A stretch of 64,000 bases of DNA from Vallitalea okinawensis (GTDB lineage Bacteria; Bacillota; Clostridia; Lachnospirales; PQDH01): contig NZ_PQDH01000009.1 in the NCBI RefSeq assembly GCF_002964605.1, positions 181,231 through 245,230 on the forward strand, given 5' to 3'. Below, one piece after another: positions 43,639-52,307 of this stretch (its first letter is position 1; each line of letters begins with the position of its first letter). The notes beneath the pieces are model-generated. The model saw nothing but the letters and a program-made list of their open reading frames with translations. It made no database searches and was not told the DNA's origin. The position numbers were made by a program, and so were the translations under genes.

Positions 43639-44709
43639 ATGAAGAAAAAGACGATTATTTTAACAGGTGGAGGTACTGCTGGTCATGTAACGCCAAATAT
43701 TGCTCTTCTACCATATTTAAAAAAACGCGGTTATGATATTCATTACATAGGAACCTATGAGGGTATCGAAAGAAAACTCATAGAAGAACAAGGTATAACT
43801 TACCATGGGATTAGTTCTGGTAAATTACGCCGTTATTTTGATGTGAAAAATTTTACTGATCCATTTAAAGTCCTAAAGGGCCTAGGTCAATCCATAAAAC
43901 TTGTAAGCCAAATTAAACCCGATGTCATCTTTTCCAAAGGTGGTTTTGTAACCGTACCTGTTATTATGGCTGGAAAGATGAAAGGTATACCAACCATTAT
44001 TCACGAATCGGATATGACACCAGGTCTAGCTAATAAAATTGCTATCCCATTCTCCAACAAGGTTTGTACCACTTTCCCTGAGACCATGAAGCATCTGCCT
44101 TCTGATAAAGCCGTTCTAACTGGAACACCTATACGTGAGGAGATCTTCAAAGGTAGTAAAGAAAAGGGGGCTAATATCACAGGTTTTAATACGAATAAAC
44201 CAGTTCTTATGCTGGTTGGTGGTAGTTTAGGGTCTGTTAAACTGAATACGCTTCTAAGAGCTAATTTAGATGAGCTCCTTAAGACCTTTCAGATCATTCA
44301 CCTTTGTGGTAAAGGTAACGTAGAGAGCAGCATCCAAAAAGAAGGTTATATCCAATACGATTATGTTAAGGATGAACTGACTCACCTTTTTGCTTTGTCC
44401 GATTTAATTATTTCTAGAGCAGGTGCTAACTCCATTTCTGAAATTATAGCACTTAAAAAACCTAATATTCTCATCCCTCTATCAGCTAATGCTAGTCGAG
44501 GGGATCAGATACTTAATGCTCGATCCTTCAATAAACAAGGCTTCAGTTATGTCTTAGATGAAGATACTGCCACTAAAGATGATTTCCTGAAAGCAATTGA
44601 TACAGTCTTTAAAAATCGTAATCAATACGTAGCAGCAATGAAAAAAAGTAATACATCAAATGGTATTCAAAATGTATTAGATGTTATAGAAAAGGCTCAG
44701 AAAAACTAA
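43639..44709 (+). CDS. murG: MurG: UDP-GlcNAc--lipid I N-acetylglucosaminyltransferase
   Basis: A 356-residue GT28 enzyme that adds GlcNAc to lipid I to make lipid II on the inner membrane face. The N-terminal GGGTAGHVTPNIALLPYL glycine-rich loop, the acceptor-site HESDMTPGLANK, the linker LMLVGGSLGSVKLN and the UDP-binding SRAGANSISEIIALKKPNILIPL are present in order. The length is typical. The gene stands alone rather than in a dcw cluster, which is seen in some clostridia with a second copy; whether it is the only copy is unknown. It ends in a perfect bidirectional terminator. Confidence 0.94.
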   Translation: MKKKTIILTGGGTAGHVTPNIALLPYLKKRGYDIHYIGTYEGIERKLIEEQGITYHGISSGKLRRYFDVKNFTDPFKVLKGLGQSIKLVSQIKPDVIFSKGGFVTVPVIMAGKMKGIPTIIHESDMTPGLANKIAIPFSNKVCTTFPETMKHLPSDKAVLTGTPIREEIFKGSKEKGANITGFNTNKPVLMLVGGSLGSVKLNTLLRANLDELLKTFQIIHLCGKGNVESSIQKEGYIQYDYVKDELTHLFALSDLIISRAGANSISEIIALKKPNILIPLSANASRGDQILNARSFNKQGFSYVLDEDTATKDDFLKAIDTVFKNRNQYVAAMKKSNTSNGIQNVLDVIEKAQKN

Positions 44710-44723
44710 TTTTCTGAGCCTTT
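44691..44723. terminator. Bidirectional terminator between murG and the HIT gene
   Basis: Perfect 14-bp stem AAAGGCTCAGAAAA / TTTTCTGAGCCTTT with a 5-nt loop between convergent genes; it starts inside the last codons of murG. Confidence 0.9.
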
Positions 44724-44728
44724 AATCC

Positions 44729-45142
44729 TTATTTTAAACCTTCTACTAAAGCGTCTCTTAACTCTTGAAGTACAGCTTGGTCTGCTTCCTTTGGTTCCCA
44801 CTTAATAGATACTTGATCATCTTTATAGCGCGGAATCAAATGGAGATGAAAATGAAAGATAGTTTGTCCTGCTATTTCACCGTTGTTTTGCACAATATTC
44901 ATTCCTTCAAAGCCTAGTACCTTTTTCATTCCTTTTGCAACTTTAGTGGCTATCTTAAATAGCTCTCCAGCTGTTTCTTCATCTAGTTCAAATATATTAG
45001 CCACATGTTGCTTTGGTATGATGAGTGTATGTCCTTTAGACCCTGGAAAAATATCAAGAAATACTTTGAATTGATTATCTTCATAAATCGTTTTTGAGGG
45101 GATTTCACCTTTTGCTATTTTGCATAAAATACAATCACTCAT
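44729..45142 (-). CDS. HIT-family nucleotide-binding hydrolase
   Basis: A 137-residue histidine triad protein. The motif HFHLHLIPR near the C-terminus is the catalytic HxHxH site; the N-terminal CILCKIAKGEIPS with two Cys is the zinc-binding signature of the Hint branch. Such enzymes hydrolyse nucleoside phosphoramidates or related nucleotides in the cytoplasm. I take ATG 45142 (MSDCILC) because GAAAGGAGC is just upstream; a longer frame to 45193 has no ribosome site. Confidence 0.93.
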   Translation of the reverse strand: MSDCILCKIAKGEIPSKTIYEDNQFKVFLDIFPGSKGHTLIIPKQHVANIFELDEETAGELFKIATKVAKGMKKVLGFEGMNIVQNNGEIAGQTIFHFHLHLIPRYKDDQVSIKWEPKEADQAVLQELRDALVEGLK

Positions 45143-45309
45143 ATATAAGCTCCTTTCTTTGTCATCAGTAAGGTTTTCTTTTATCATTATCATACTCTAT
45201 TCCCTTTATTCAGGCAAGTCCAGATATATTATCATAAAAACTCGAAAAAAATACAAAAAAAATTAAATTTGTGGGAACAAAACTGTCTTCTAAAGTATCT
45301 ATTATTATG

Positions 45310-45329
45310 TGTGACTAAGTTAAGTCACA
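45310..45329. promoter_or_regulatory. Inverted repeat upstream of the histidine kinase gene
   Basis: TGTGACT/AGTCACA perfect 7-bp arms with a 6-nt centre, about 70 nt before the kinase start. It may be an operator. It does not fit a TnrA or Spo0A box. Confidence 0.35.
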
Positions 45330-45398
45330 AAAAGGATGAGTAACATTCTTTGTCGTGGGACACGGGGGGACGCTTTTACAAATGAAAAAGGTGATAAG

Positions 45399-46094
45399 AT
45401 GAAGTATATCGATGTGTCAAATCAATCGGAAGATACGGATTTAACACAAGTCATGTTAGATTCATTTTTACATGAATTAAAAAACCCTTTGTCTGTCCTA
45501 AACGGTAATATAAAATTACTGGAGCTAACTGACCCAGAACTTATGTCGTCAATGAAATGGACAAGTTTAAAAAATAATATTAATCATTTATGTAACCTCG
45601 TGAATGATTTTTCGACAATTAACAAAACAATGGATATTAAATTTGAAACATTCGACATATTATCAGTATTAAAGGAAGTATCCAGTATGTTTTATACTAC
45701 TGCAAAGGAAAAGGGTATATATATAAATACTCAGTTCAATACTGATAACCAACTACTCATTTCAGGTGATTCGAATAAAATCAAGCAAGCTGTCATTAAT
45801 CTTATTAAGAATTCAGTGGAAGCTTGTGAAAACTGCGATCAAATCACCCTTCGTGCCGAACTTCAAGATGATCATTTAGATATCATCGTCAACGATACCG
45901 GGTTAGGCATGAGTCAATATGAAATGAAACACATAACTACTCCTTATGTAAGTTTTAAAGATTACGGTACTGGGTTAGGTCTAGCTTTAGTGAAATGGGT
46001 TGTTAACCAACATCATGGTGAACTCTTAGTAGCCAGCGAAAAAAATTGTGGTTCGACCTTTATTATGCGATTGCCTGTATTGAAAACAGTTTAA
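45399..46094 (+). CDS. Sensorless histidine kinase (Spo0-type kinase-like)
   Basis: A 231-residue soluble kinase consisting only of DHp and HATPase domains. Visible motifs: H-box FLHELKNPLSVLNG near residue 30, N-box NLIKNSVEAC, G1 NDTGLGMS, and G2 GTGLGLALVKW. There is no sensor, membrane or PAS domain, and no response regulator gene nearby. I take ATG 45399 since AAAGGTGAT lies just upstream; an in-frame ATG at 45336 has its purine run too close. In sporulating clostridia, orphan kinases of this shape can feed Spo0A, a possibility only. Its 3-prime end overlaps the convergent next gene by 32 nt. Confidence 0.85.
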   Translation: MKYIDVSNQSEDTDLTQVMLDSFLHELKNPLSVLNGNIKLLELTDPELMSSMKWTSLKNNINHLCNLVNDFSTINKTMDIKFETFDILSVLKEVSSMFYTTAKEKGIYINTQFNTDNQLLISGDSNKIKQAVINLIKNSVEACENCDQITLRAELQDDHLDIIVNDTGLGMSQYEMKHITTPYVSFKDYGTGLGLALVKWVVNQHHGELLVASEKNCGSTFIMRLPVLKTV

Positions 46095-46455
46095 ATATTA
46101 TTTGTTGTTGGATAAACATAAGGTTTATCATTACTTTTTGCGATTTCGAATTATCTATTTGATTATAGATGATTTGTAAATTATTAATATATTCCACTTC
46201 TTCTATTATGAGGCTACCTATGTTGGGTTGGCCTCCCTTTTTTTCTTCTCTATTTACTAACTCTTCACCATACTCCTTTTGATAGAGTTGGTATAGTAAA
46301 TCCGATTGTTTTATCTTTTCCATATAGATTTGTTGTTTTAAACGATTTTTTATGGGTTCATCATATGAGATTTCATCATAAATACTTACTAGTTCATTAC
46401 ATTCTCGCCATGTATGTTCCATAATCCCTTTCAACAGTGTACTGTCTTGGCTCAT
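46063..46455 (-). CDS. Small helical protein of unknown function
   Basis: A 130-residue, mostly helical, soluble protein (EHTWRECNELVSIYDEIS.., YMEKIKQSDLLYQLYQ). No Cys-based or catalytic motif. It overlaps the convergent histidine kinase gene at their 3-prime ends by 32 nt with no terminator between, so antisense RNA contact is expected. The ATG at 46455 is followed by well-formed codon usage; the upstream ribosome site is weak. I do not recognise a family. Confidence 0.55.
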   Translation of the reverse strand: MSQDSTLLKGIMEHTWRECNELVSIYDEISYDEPIKNRLKQQIYMEKIKQSDLLYQLYQKEYGEELVNREEKKGGQPNIGSLIIEEVEYINNLQIIYNQIDNSKSQKVMINLMFIQQQIIFKLFSIQAIA

Positions 46456-46497
46456 TTAATCACCCCACTTTGTCCTTTTTACAAGTCTATGCAATAA

Positions 46498-46548
46498 AAG
46501 AATCCTTTAAGAACAATTTTTAATACTTTGCGTTCTTAAAGGATTCTT
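46498..46548 (-). terminator. Terminator after the flavodoxin-SCP2 gene
   Basis: Perfect 17-bp stem (AAGAATCCTTTAAGAAC and complement, 46498-46514 with 46532-46548), 8 nt beyond the gene's stop, with a T-rich tail on the minus strand. Confidence 0.85.
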
Positions 46549-46555
46549 ATTAGCT

Positions 46556-47611
46556 TTACATACTATCATCAAATATACCCAATAAAGCCATTTGACCTTT
46601 GACGATGGCTTTACCAAGTACAAAAGCATTTTGAAGAGATAAGCTGCCATCTATGATTTGATTAAAACTCCTATCATCCATGGAAATCTCAATATGACTT
46701 TCCATACCTAGCCCTTCTAATATTCGTATACCATTCTTTTCTAAAATGAGTATGAAGTATAATTCTTTAATTCCTGTTATCTTAAAACTGTATATGAGAT
46801 GATTAACAACCATCTGTGAAGGCTTGTACCGCTTTTTAAGACGCTCTTCTATTCCTTCAATACTTAGACCCTGCTCAACCTTTTTAAGCTTATTTTGAAA
46901 CAATTTAGTGATTTCAAAGATATCATTGACTTCATTATTAACTTCTTTGCTTACTTCATTATTTTCAGGTGCAACTTCAGTTCTTTCTTGAGATACCATA
47001 GGTGTTGCTGCTTGATAGTCTGGAGTATATTGCTCCTTAATATCCTCCTTGATCATTGGTTCAACTTGTTCTATTGGTGTAACAGTCTGTACTGTTTTAT
47101 GTATAGATGATGGTAAACAAGGTCTTTTAGAAGCCACATAACGATAAAAGTCTTCAAGTTTTTTCTCAATAGATTTTAAGATATCTGGTTTCTGCTGGAT
47201 TATATTTTGATCCTGTACAACACCTTTTAATGTCTCAGGAGATTTACCTCCAAGATGTAACCATGAACGAACAAGGCAATTTTCTGCTAGTTGTTCTCCA
47301 CTTTCTTTAGCGAGTGTTACAATGAGTCCATATCGGTCTAGGAATAAATCTTTGTTAAAATCGTGACACAGATCTAAGAATGTTTGCATGGTAGCACCGA
47401 TGCCTACCCATCTTACCGTATTAACAATGATTACCCCTTCTACATTTTCTAATAACATATTGAAAGCTTGCATAGTGGGCATCTTTTTTGCTAAATGAAG
47501 TACTTTGGCTTCAACTTCTAACTCTAATAAGATACTTTCATAGATCTGAGCTACTTTATAAGAAGCATCTTGGTTTTCTTCTATACCGTCATTAATGATT
47601 AAGAACTTCAC
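46556..47611 (-). CDS. Flavodoxin-like / SCP2-domain fusion protein
   Basis: A 351-residue protein. Residues 1-155 have a flavodoxin-like fold (KFLIINDGIEENQDASYKVAQIYE, GVIIVNTVRWVGIGATMQTFLDLC) of the NADPH-dependent FMN reductase type. A low-complexity linker follows (about 165-225). The C-terminal 110 residues resemble an SCP2 sterol-carrier-like domain (NGIRILEGLGMESHIEISMDDRS.., LSLQNAFVLGKAIVKGQMALLGIF). It likely acts in the cytoplasm as a redox or lipid-linked protein; the fusion makes the substrate unclear. Monocistronic, ending at a strong terminator. Confidence 0.7.
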   Translation of the reverse strand: MKFLIINDGIEENQDASYKVAQIYESILLELEVEAKVLHLAKKMPTMQAFNMLLENVEGVIIVNTVRWVGIGATMQTFLDLCHDFNKDLFLDRYGLIVTLAKESGEQLAENCLVRSWLHLGGKSPETLKGVVQDQNIIQQKPDILKSIEKKLEDFYRYVASKRPCLPSSIHKTVQTVTPIEQVEPMIKEDIKEQYTPDYQAATPMVSQERTEVAPENNEVSKEVNNEVNDIFEITKLFQNKLKKVEQGLSIEGIEERLKKRYKPSQMVVNHLIYSFKITGIKELYFILILEKNGIRILEGLGMESHIEISMDDRSFNQIIDGSLSLQNAFVLGKAIVKGQMALLGIFDDSM

Positions 47612-47664
47612 CTTTTCCCTCCTCTTATATCATTACTCTAACTTGACACCTTAATAAGTTCAAT

Positions 47665-47703
47665 AATAGAAATACGCACCTCTTAAGGATCCGTATTTCT
47701 ATT
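47665..47703 (-). terminator. Hairpin after the 247-residue gene
   Basis: Perfect 12-bp stem AATAGAAATACG / CGTATTTCTATT, 33 nt beyond the stop of the upstream gene. The T tract is short. Confidence 0.65.
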
Positions 47704-47735
47704 ACTTTACAGGATATATAAGTTCTATATAGATA

Positions 47736-48479
47736 TTATACTTTTAAAAATGATAATGCATCTTTATGATAACAGCTTTTAACACTGTCTAGATTCCAAG
47801 TTGTGAAGAACAAACGTCTACTTATCCTCATGTGTATGATATCATACTTTTTGAGATAAGGTACAATATTTCTTCCAATATGCAATTTGATATACATTTC
47901 TGAACCAAACAATTTCTTAAAAATTACGATGCCACTACCAAACACCTCAAGAACTTGAAAAAATCCTTGTTCCATGATTGGTGATTTCTCCTGATATTTA
48001 TCTAAGAGTTTTTCTCGTCGATAACTGAGTAGATCAATAACTAATGGGTCAAATTCTACAACAGGGTATCCTATCTCATTTTTTATCTCTTTTTGAAGCT
48101 GCATAATTCTTGGAAATTCCTCTAGATATTCATAATAAACGTTATTATAATCTCTTTTTATATTTTTATGAGTTTTGACTCTTTCACTGGCCATAAAAAA
48201 TCCAAGCTCCTTTAGGAGCTGTTTTGATTTATTATATGTTAGAAAGCTAGCTGTCTTTGGTATATGGTATAAGATAAATCGCTTAAATAAGTCCTCACTA
48301 ATCTCATCCGTATATATAAATCCATATTCATGCTTTAAATACTTTTGAAATTGCAGTAAGTATTTTATATCGCCTTTATTTTTTTCTTTCTCGTAAATAT
48401 AGTCATCTAATATATTAACCATATCTACGTGGGCAGGCAAAGTTTTTTGAAAAGTATTCAAATACTGCGTAATTGTCAT
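47736..48479 (-). CDS. Hypothetical protein
   Basis: A 247-residue soluble protein that I do not recognise. The N-terminal 100 residues (LPAHVDMVNILDDYIYEKEKNKG.., DISEDLF-type helices) look like the helical N-terminal domain of a site-specific recombinase, but there is no catalytic domain. The C-terminal part (GFFQVLEVFGSGIVIFKKLFGSEMYIKLHIGRNIVPYLKKYDIIHMRI) is mixed alpha/beta. It follows the rhomboid gene by 50 nt in the same direction and is probably co-transcribed with it. Confidence 0.5.
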   Translation of the reverse strand: MTITQYLNTFQKTLPAHVDMVNILDDYIYEKEKNKGDIKYLLQFQKYLKHEYGFIYTDEISEDLFKRFILYHIPKTASFLTYNKSKQLLKELGFFMASERVKTHKNIKRDYNNVYYEYLEEFPRIMQLQKEIKNEIGYPVVEFDPLVIDLLSYRREKLLDKYQEKSPIMEQGFFQVLEVFGSGIVIFKKLFGSEMYIKLHIGRNIVPYLKKYDIIHMRISRRLFFTTWNLDSVKSCYHKDALSFLKV

Positions 48480-48529
48480 ACATTCACCACCTCATAGTGC
48501 TATTTTTCACTAGGGTGACGAAAAATATT

Positions 48530-49597
48530 CTAGGCTTGTTGTTTTTGGCTCATTATAATTTTGGTAAATGCAAAACCAGAAATGAATCCTGCAATATGAG
48601 CGATATTGTCAATATTTGTACCCATGATTCCCATAAATATTCCGATAATAGACATCATAAAAATCATAAAAGAATTAAGTCCTTCTATACTCTCACCACT
48701 TGTATAAGTCATAGCTAGAGCACTACCCATTATTCCAAATATCGCTCCTGATGCTCCTATGGCATATACATTGAGTTGATAGATATATGGTTGATAGAGA
48801 TAAGTTGCCGTAGCACTACATAACCCAGCAACTAATCCAGTAAATAAATAAACAACCGTATACTTCGTTGATCCCATGTATTTTTCTAGTCTTGATCCAA
48901 AAATAAAGAGGTTAAACATATTAAATATCAAATGGCTGAAGTCCAAATGAGTGAACATAGAAGTGAATAATCGCCAAACCTCATAATTATTAAATAAGCG
49001 AATACTATTCAACCCCAAAATCTGCAGTACATAATTCTCATTATATAGCAATTGAAAAATGAACCAAAAGATAATGTTGACACCTAAAAAGGTATATGTA
49101 ATCATAGGCTTTTTTGTCATTTCCTTCAAATGTATGTGAGGTTTATCTTTCTTCTTCTCAGGATGCAAGTACTGATCAATCACTTTTTCTATTCCTAAAA
49201 TTTGATTTGGTGCATGATCAGGTATAGTCATCTGTTTATTGACACTGTCCACAAACCAATTGAAGGACATTATGTCACTATCATAATTAATGATTTCATC
49301 CTTTAGAGATGTATAAAGCTTAAAAATCTCATCCCCTCCAACGAATATATTTAATACGAATTTACGATGGATTGGAAATTTGTCAAAATAAGAATAAAAA
49401 TCTGTTTCACATTTTTTAATAATATGTGACCATTGATGACTTGGGTAGAGATTCACATCATATAAATTAATGATATACATATGGTTTTGTGCTTGCTTTA
49501 AAAAGGAATGAATGTTTTGATTTGAAACCGGAATACGGTGATAACCGTTACTATTAAAATAATGTCGCATATAGTTTATAAAATTATTTATCATCAT
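48530..49597 (-). CDS. Rhomboid-family intramembrane serine protease with N-terminal soluble domain
   Basis: A 355-residue protein. Residues 1-170 are soluble and unrecognised. Six membrane segments follow, with the rhomboid signatures EVWRLFTSMFTHLDFSHLIFNMFNLF (includes the conserved His/Asn), the catalytic Ser in AIGASGAIFGIMG and the catalytic His in NIAHIAGFISGF. It cleaves membrane-helix substrates within the membrane. AAGGAGCAAGCA is upstream of the ATG. The substrate is unknown. Confidence 0.9.
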   Translation of the reverse strand: MMINNFINYMRHYFNSNGYHRIPVSNQNIHSFLKQAQNHMYIINLYDVNLYPSHQWSHIIKKCETDFYSYFDKFPIHRKFVLNIFVGGDEIFKLYTSLKDEIINYDSDIMSFNWFVDSVNKQMTIPDHAPNQILGIEKVIDQYLHPEKKKDKPHIHLKEMTKKPMITYTFLGVNIIFWFIFQLLYNENYVLQILGLNSIRLFNNYEVWRLFTSMFTHLDFSHLIFNMFNLFIFGSRLEKYMGSTKYTVVYLFTGLVAGLCSATATYLYQPYIYQLNVYAIGASGAIFGIMGSALAMTYTSGESIEGLNSFMIFMMSIIGIFMGIMGTNIDNIAHIAGFISGFAFTKIIMSQKQQA

Positions 49598-49745
49598 TGC
49601 TTGCTCCTTTTAATCCGAAACAAAATCAAGTAGCTAACAAAATATTAGAACCAATGTGGATATGAAGTTCAACATATTTAAGTTATATTTTATTATAACC
49701 GATGGTTTATTAATAATACAATACTCAAATAAGACTCCAAAAACG

Positions 49746-49850
49746 AAAAAAAAACCAGATGTATCATCTGGCAAAGAAATTAATAAGAAACGGGGATTTC
49801 TTATTAAAACGAGGTGAGCTTTGCTAATTCATAATAAATTAACAATTACA
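49746..49850 (-). ncRNA. Candidate small RNA of about 105 nt
   Basis: On the minus strand a good promoter (49857-49885) is followed by a transcript with two perfect hairpins: TAATAAGAAA/TTTCTTATTA (49781-49790, 49797-49806) and CCAGATG/CATCTGG (49755-49761, 49765-49771), the latter ending in nine T. No ORF with a start longer than two codons is evident in it. Not recognised as a known RNA family. Confidence 0.6.
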
Positions 49851-49856
49851 ATACAT

Positions 49857-49885
49857 ATTTTAACATTCATTTAATGACAAGTCAA
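49857..49885 (-). promoter_or_regulatory. Promoter of the candidate small RNA
   Basis: Minus strand TTGACT (49880-49885), 17-bp spacer, TAAAAT (49857-49862). Confidence 0.6.
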
Positions 49886-50068
49886 TATCCTTTATACTTA
49901 TTTTTGATTAATTTTTCAGAATTAACATTATCTTTACACAATATATTGTGCTATTTTTCAAAACTCCCACACTATATAGTTGCTTTTTGGGCGAAAAAAA
50001 TTTTAAAATGTCAAATTTTTAATATTACCGAAGATTTATTTTACTTGCTGTCATAAAAAAGAAGAAAG

Positions 50069-50106
50069 CAAAAGAACTATCTCCGATGACAGAGATAGCT
50101 CTTTTG
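50069..50106 (-). terminator. Terminator of the por operon
   Basis: 15-bp stem with one mismatch (CAAAAGA.CTATCTC and complement), 8-nt loop, T-rich tail on the minus strand, 13 nt beyond porB. Confidence 0.8.
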
Positions 50107-50118
50107 ATCTATTATTTC

Positions 50119-51057
50119 TTATGCTTCGCCGCAAAGTGTTAATAACTTTTCCCAACGAGCATCAATTTCTTTTTGGATTTCTTCCACTTTAGCTGCATCT
50201 TTAGCCACGTGGCGGAAACGACCTTGAGCTTCTAACCAATCGCTGATTGGACGCTTCTTCTTAGGCATGTAAGATAATTTGTATACGCCATTTTCTACTT
50301 CATATAAAGGCCAGAAGCAAGAATCAACAGCAATCTCACATAACTCCATTAATTTAGGAGATTCGTATCTCCATCCACGAGGACATGGAGCAATTACGTT
50401 TAAGAATGCTGGACCTGGAGTATAAATAGCTTTCTCAGATTTCTCATGTAAATCTTTGAAGTTTTTAAGTGGTGCAGATTGAGCTACATATGGAACACCA
50501 TGTGCAACCATAACTGCAGTTAAGTCTTTACGGAATTGTTGCTTACCTGGTACTACTGAACCAGCTGGTGAAGTTGTTGTATCTGCATACTTAGGTGTAG
50601 CAGATGAACGTTGAATACCAGTGTTCATGTATGCACCGTTATCATAACATACGTATACCATGTCATGACCACGTTCCATCGCACCTGATAATGATTGTAA
50701 ACCGATATCATAAGTACCACCATCACCACCGAAAGCAATGAACTTATGAGTTTCGTCAATTTTACCTGTTCTCTTCATTGCAGTGTAAGCAGCTTCAGCA
50801 CCTGAAATTGTTGCACCTGCATTTTCGAAAGCAGAGTGAATGAAAGAATCTTTCCAGGCTGTGTAAGGATATAAGAATGTAGAAACCTCTAAACATCCTG
50901 TAGCAGCACCGATAACAGCTTTATCTTCTGGTTTTAGTGCTCTTAATACTGTACGAACTACTGGTGGAGCACCACAACCAGCACACATTCTATGACCACC
51001 AGTAAGTCTTTCTGGTTTTTGACTTTGTTCTTTTAAATTATATGCCACTGTATTCAC
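50119..51057 (-). CDS. porB: Pyruvate:ferredoxin oxidoreductase, beta subunit
   Basis: A 312-residue subunit carrying the thiamine diphosphate site: MCAGCGAPPVVRTVL and CLEVST for cluster and pyrophosphate contacts, and GGDGGTYDIGLQSLSGA, the GDG...N-type TPP motif. Cysteines placed for a 4Fe-4S cluster are visible (CAGC near residue 25). With porG, porD and porA it oxidises pyruvate to acetyl-CoA and CO2, reducing ferredoxin. Last gene of the operon, 6 nt after porA. Confidence 0.94.
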   Translation of the reverse strand: MNTVAYNLKEQSQKPERLTGGHRMCAGCGAPPVVRTVLRALKPEDKAVIGAATGCLEVSTFLYPYTAWKDSFIHSAFENAGATISGAEAAYTAMKRTGKIDETHKFIAFGGDGGTYDIGLQSLSGAMERGHDMVYVCYDNGAYMNTGIQRSSATPKYADTTTSPAGSVVPGKQQFRKDLTAVMVAHGVPYVAQSAPLKNFKDLHEKSEKAIYTPGPAFLNVIAPCPRGWRYESPKLMELCEIAVDSCFWPLYEVENGVYKLSYMPKKKRPISDWLEAQGRFRHVAKDAAKVEEIQKEIDARWEKLLTLCGEA

Positions 51058-51063
51058 CTCCTA

Positions 51064-52248
51064 TTAAGCTTCAACTACGCCAACGTAGCGATATGGATTT
51101 TCTACTTTACCTGCTTCTACGATATCAGCTAATGCAGCGTAAACTGTTTCAATGTTATCAGTCTTAACGTCACGACCACCTAAACCGTAGATGTAGTTAA
51201 CTGCTAATGGACTGTTTTCTGCCAAGTATAGAGCACTAGTAATCTCTGTGAATAATGGTGCACCTTTAGCATTGAAACCATCACATTTATCCATTACTGC
51301 TACTGCTTTAACGTTAGCTAAAGCTGCCGCAAGTTCTTCAGCTGGGAATGGACGGAATACACGTATTTTGATTAAACCAACTTTTTCGCCTTTAGCTCTT
51401 AATTGGTCTACAACATACTTAGAAGTACCTGCAGTTGAACCGATTACTACGATAGCTCTTTCTGCATCTTCCATTTTATATGATTCGAATAAATCGTATT
51501 TTCTACCTGTCATAGCTTCGAACTCTTTAGAAACTTCAATGATAACTGCCTTAGCTCTAACCATAGCTTCAGCTTGTTGACGCTTATGTTCGAAGTAGTG
51601 ATGAGTGATTGCTAAAGGACCTACAGCGATAGGTTCTTCTTTGTTTAACATATAAATATCAGCATCGTACTCACCAACGAATGCTTTTACTTTGTCATCT
51701 TCAATTAATTGAATGTTTTCAACCGCATGAGAAGTGATGAAACCATCGTAGCAGTTCATTACTGGTAATTGAACATCTTTGTGCTCACCAATACGAACAG
51801 CCATAATTGCGTTATCATAAGCTTCTTGGTTGTTTTCACCATATAATTGAATCCAGCCTGAATCTCTAGCACCCATTGAATCAGAATGATCGTTGTGGAT
51901 GTTGATTGGACCAGATAATGCACGGTTTACTACATTTAATACGATTGGTAATTTAGATGATGCTGCTATGTAAAGCATCTCCCACATTAATGCTAATCCA
52001 TTTGCAGATGTAGCTGTGATTGTTCTTGCACCAGCTGCTTGAGCACCGATACATGCAGACATAGCTGAATGCTCAGACTCTACAGGAACGAATTCAGTAT
52101 CAACTAAACCGTTATTAACGAAAGCTGAGAAGTATTGTGGTACTTCTGTTGAAGGCGTAATAGGGAATGCTGCTACTACATCAGGATTGATTTGTCGCAT
52201 AGCAACAGCAACCGCCTCGTTACCAGATAATTTATCGCGAATTGCCAT
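51064..52248 (-). CDS. porA: Pyruvate:ferredoxin oxidoreductase, alpha subunit
   Basis: A 394-residue subunit with the family opening GNEAVAVAMRQINPDVVAAFPITPSTEV, the SEHSAMSACIGAQAAGARTITATSANGLALM segment that contacts TPP and pyruvate, and the C-terminal transketolase domain (VVIGSTAGTSKYVVDQLRAKGEKVGLIKIRVFRPFP). Length matches four-subunit PORs. GGAGGG is upstream of the ATG. Follows porD by 59 nt. Some members use 2-oxoisovalerate, but the operon layout and sequence fit pyruvate. Confidence 0.94.
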   Translation of the reverse strand: MAIRDKLSGNEAVAVAMRQINPDVVAAFPITPSTEVPQYFSAFVNNGLVDTEFVPVESEHSAMSACIGAQAAGARTITATSANGLALMWEMLYIAASSKLPIVLNVVNRALSGPINIHNDHSDSMGARDSGWIQLYGENNQEAYDNAIMAVRIGEHKDVQLPVMNCYDGFITSHAVENIQLIEDDKVKAFVGEYDADIYMLNKEEPIAVGPLAITHHYFEHKRQQAEAMVRAKAVIIEVSKEFEAMTGRKYDLFESYKMEDAERAIVVIGSTAGTSKYVVDQLRAKGEKVGLIKIRVFRPFPAEELAAALANVKAVAVMDKCDGFNAKGAPLFTEITSALYLAENSPLAVNYIYGLGGRDVKTDNIETVYAALADIVEAGKVENPYRYVGVVEA

Positions 52249-52307
52249 TATACTTACCCTCCTAGAAAATTAAATTCCGTATTTCATCTATTTTAACCTC
52301 TTACGAA

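Larger units (their letters stand above)
49598..50118. other. Intergenic region rhomboid-porB containing a candidate small RNA
   Basis: 521 bases with no convincing protein gene; a 60-codon plus-strand frame at 49874-50056 lacks a ribosome site and is AT-biased. It contains a candidate small RNA unit (49746-49850, promoter 49857-49885) and the porB terminator (50069-50106). The remaining AT-rich stretch shows nothing else. Confidence 0.6.

Noticed and set aside
49874..50056. 60-codon plus-strand ORF in the rhomboid-porB gap
   Set aside because: No ribosome site, hydrophobic low-complexity product, and it runs antisense to the small RNA promoter region.
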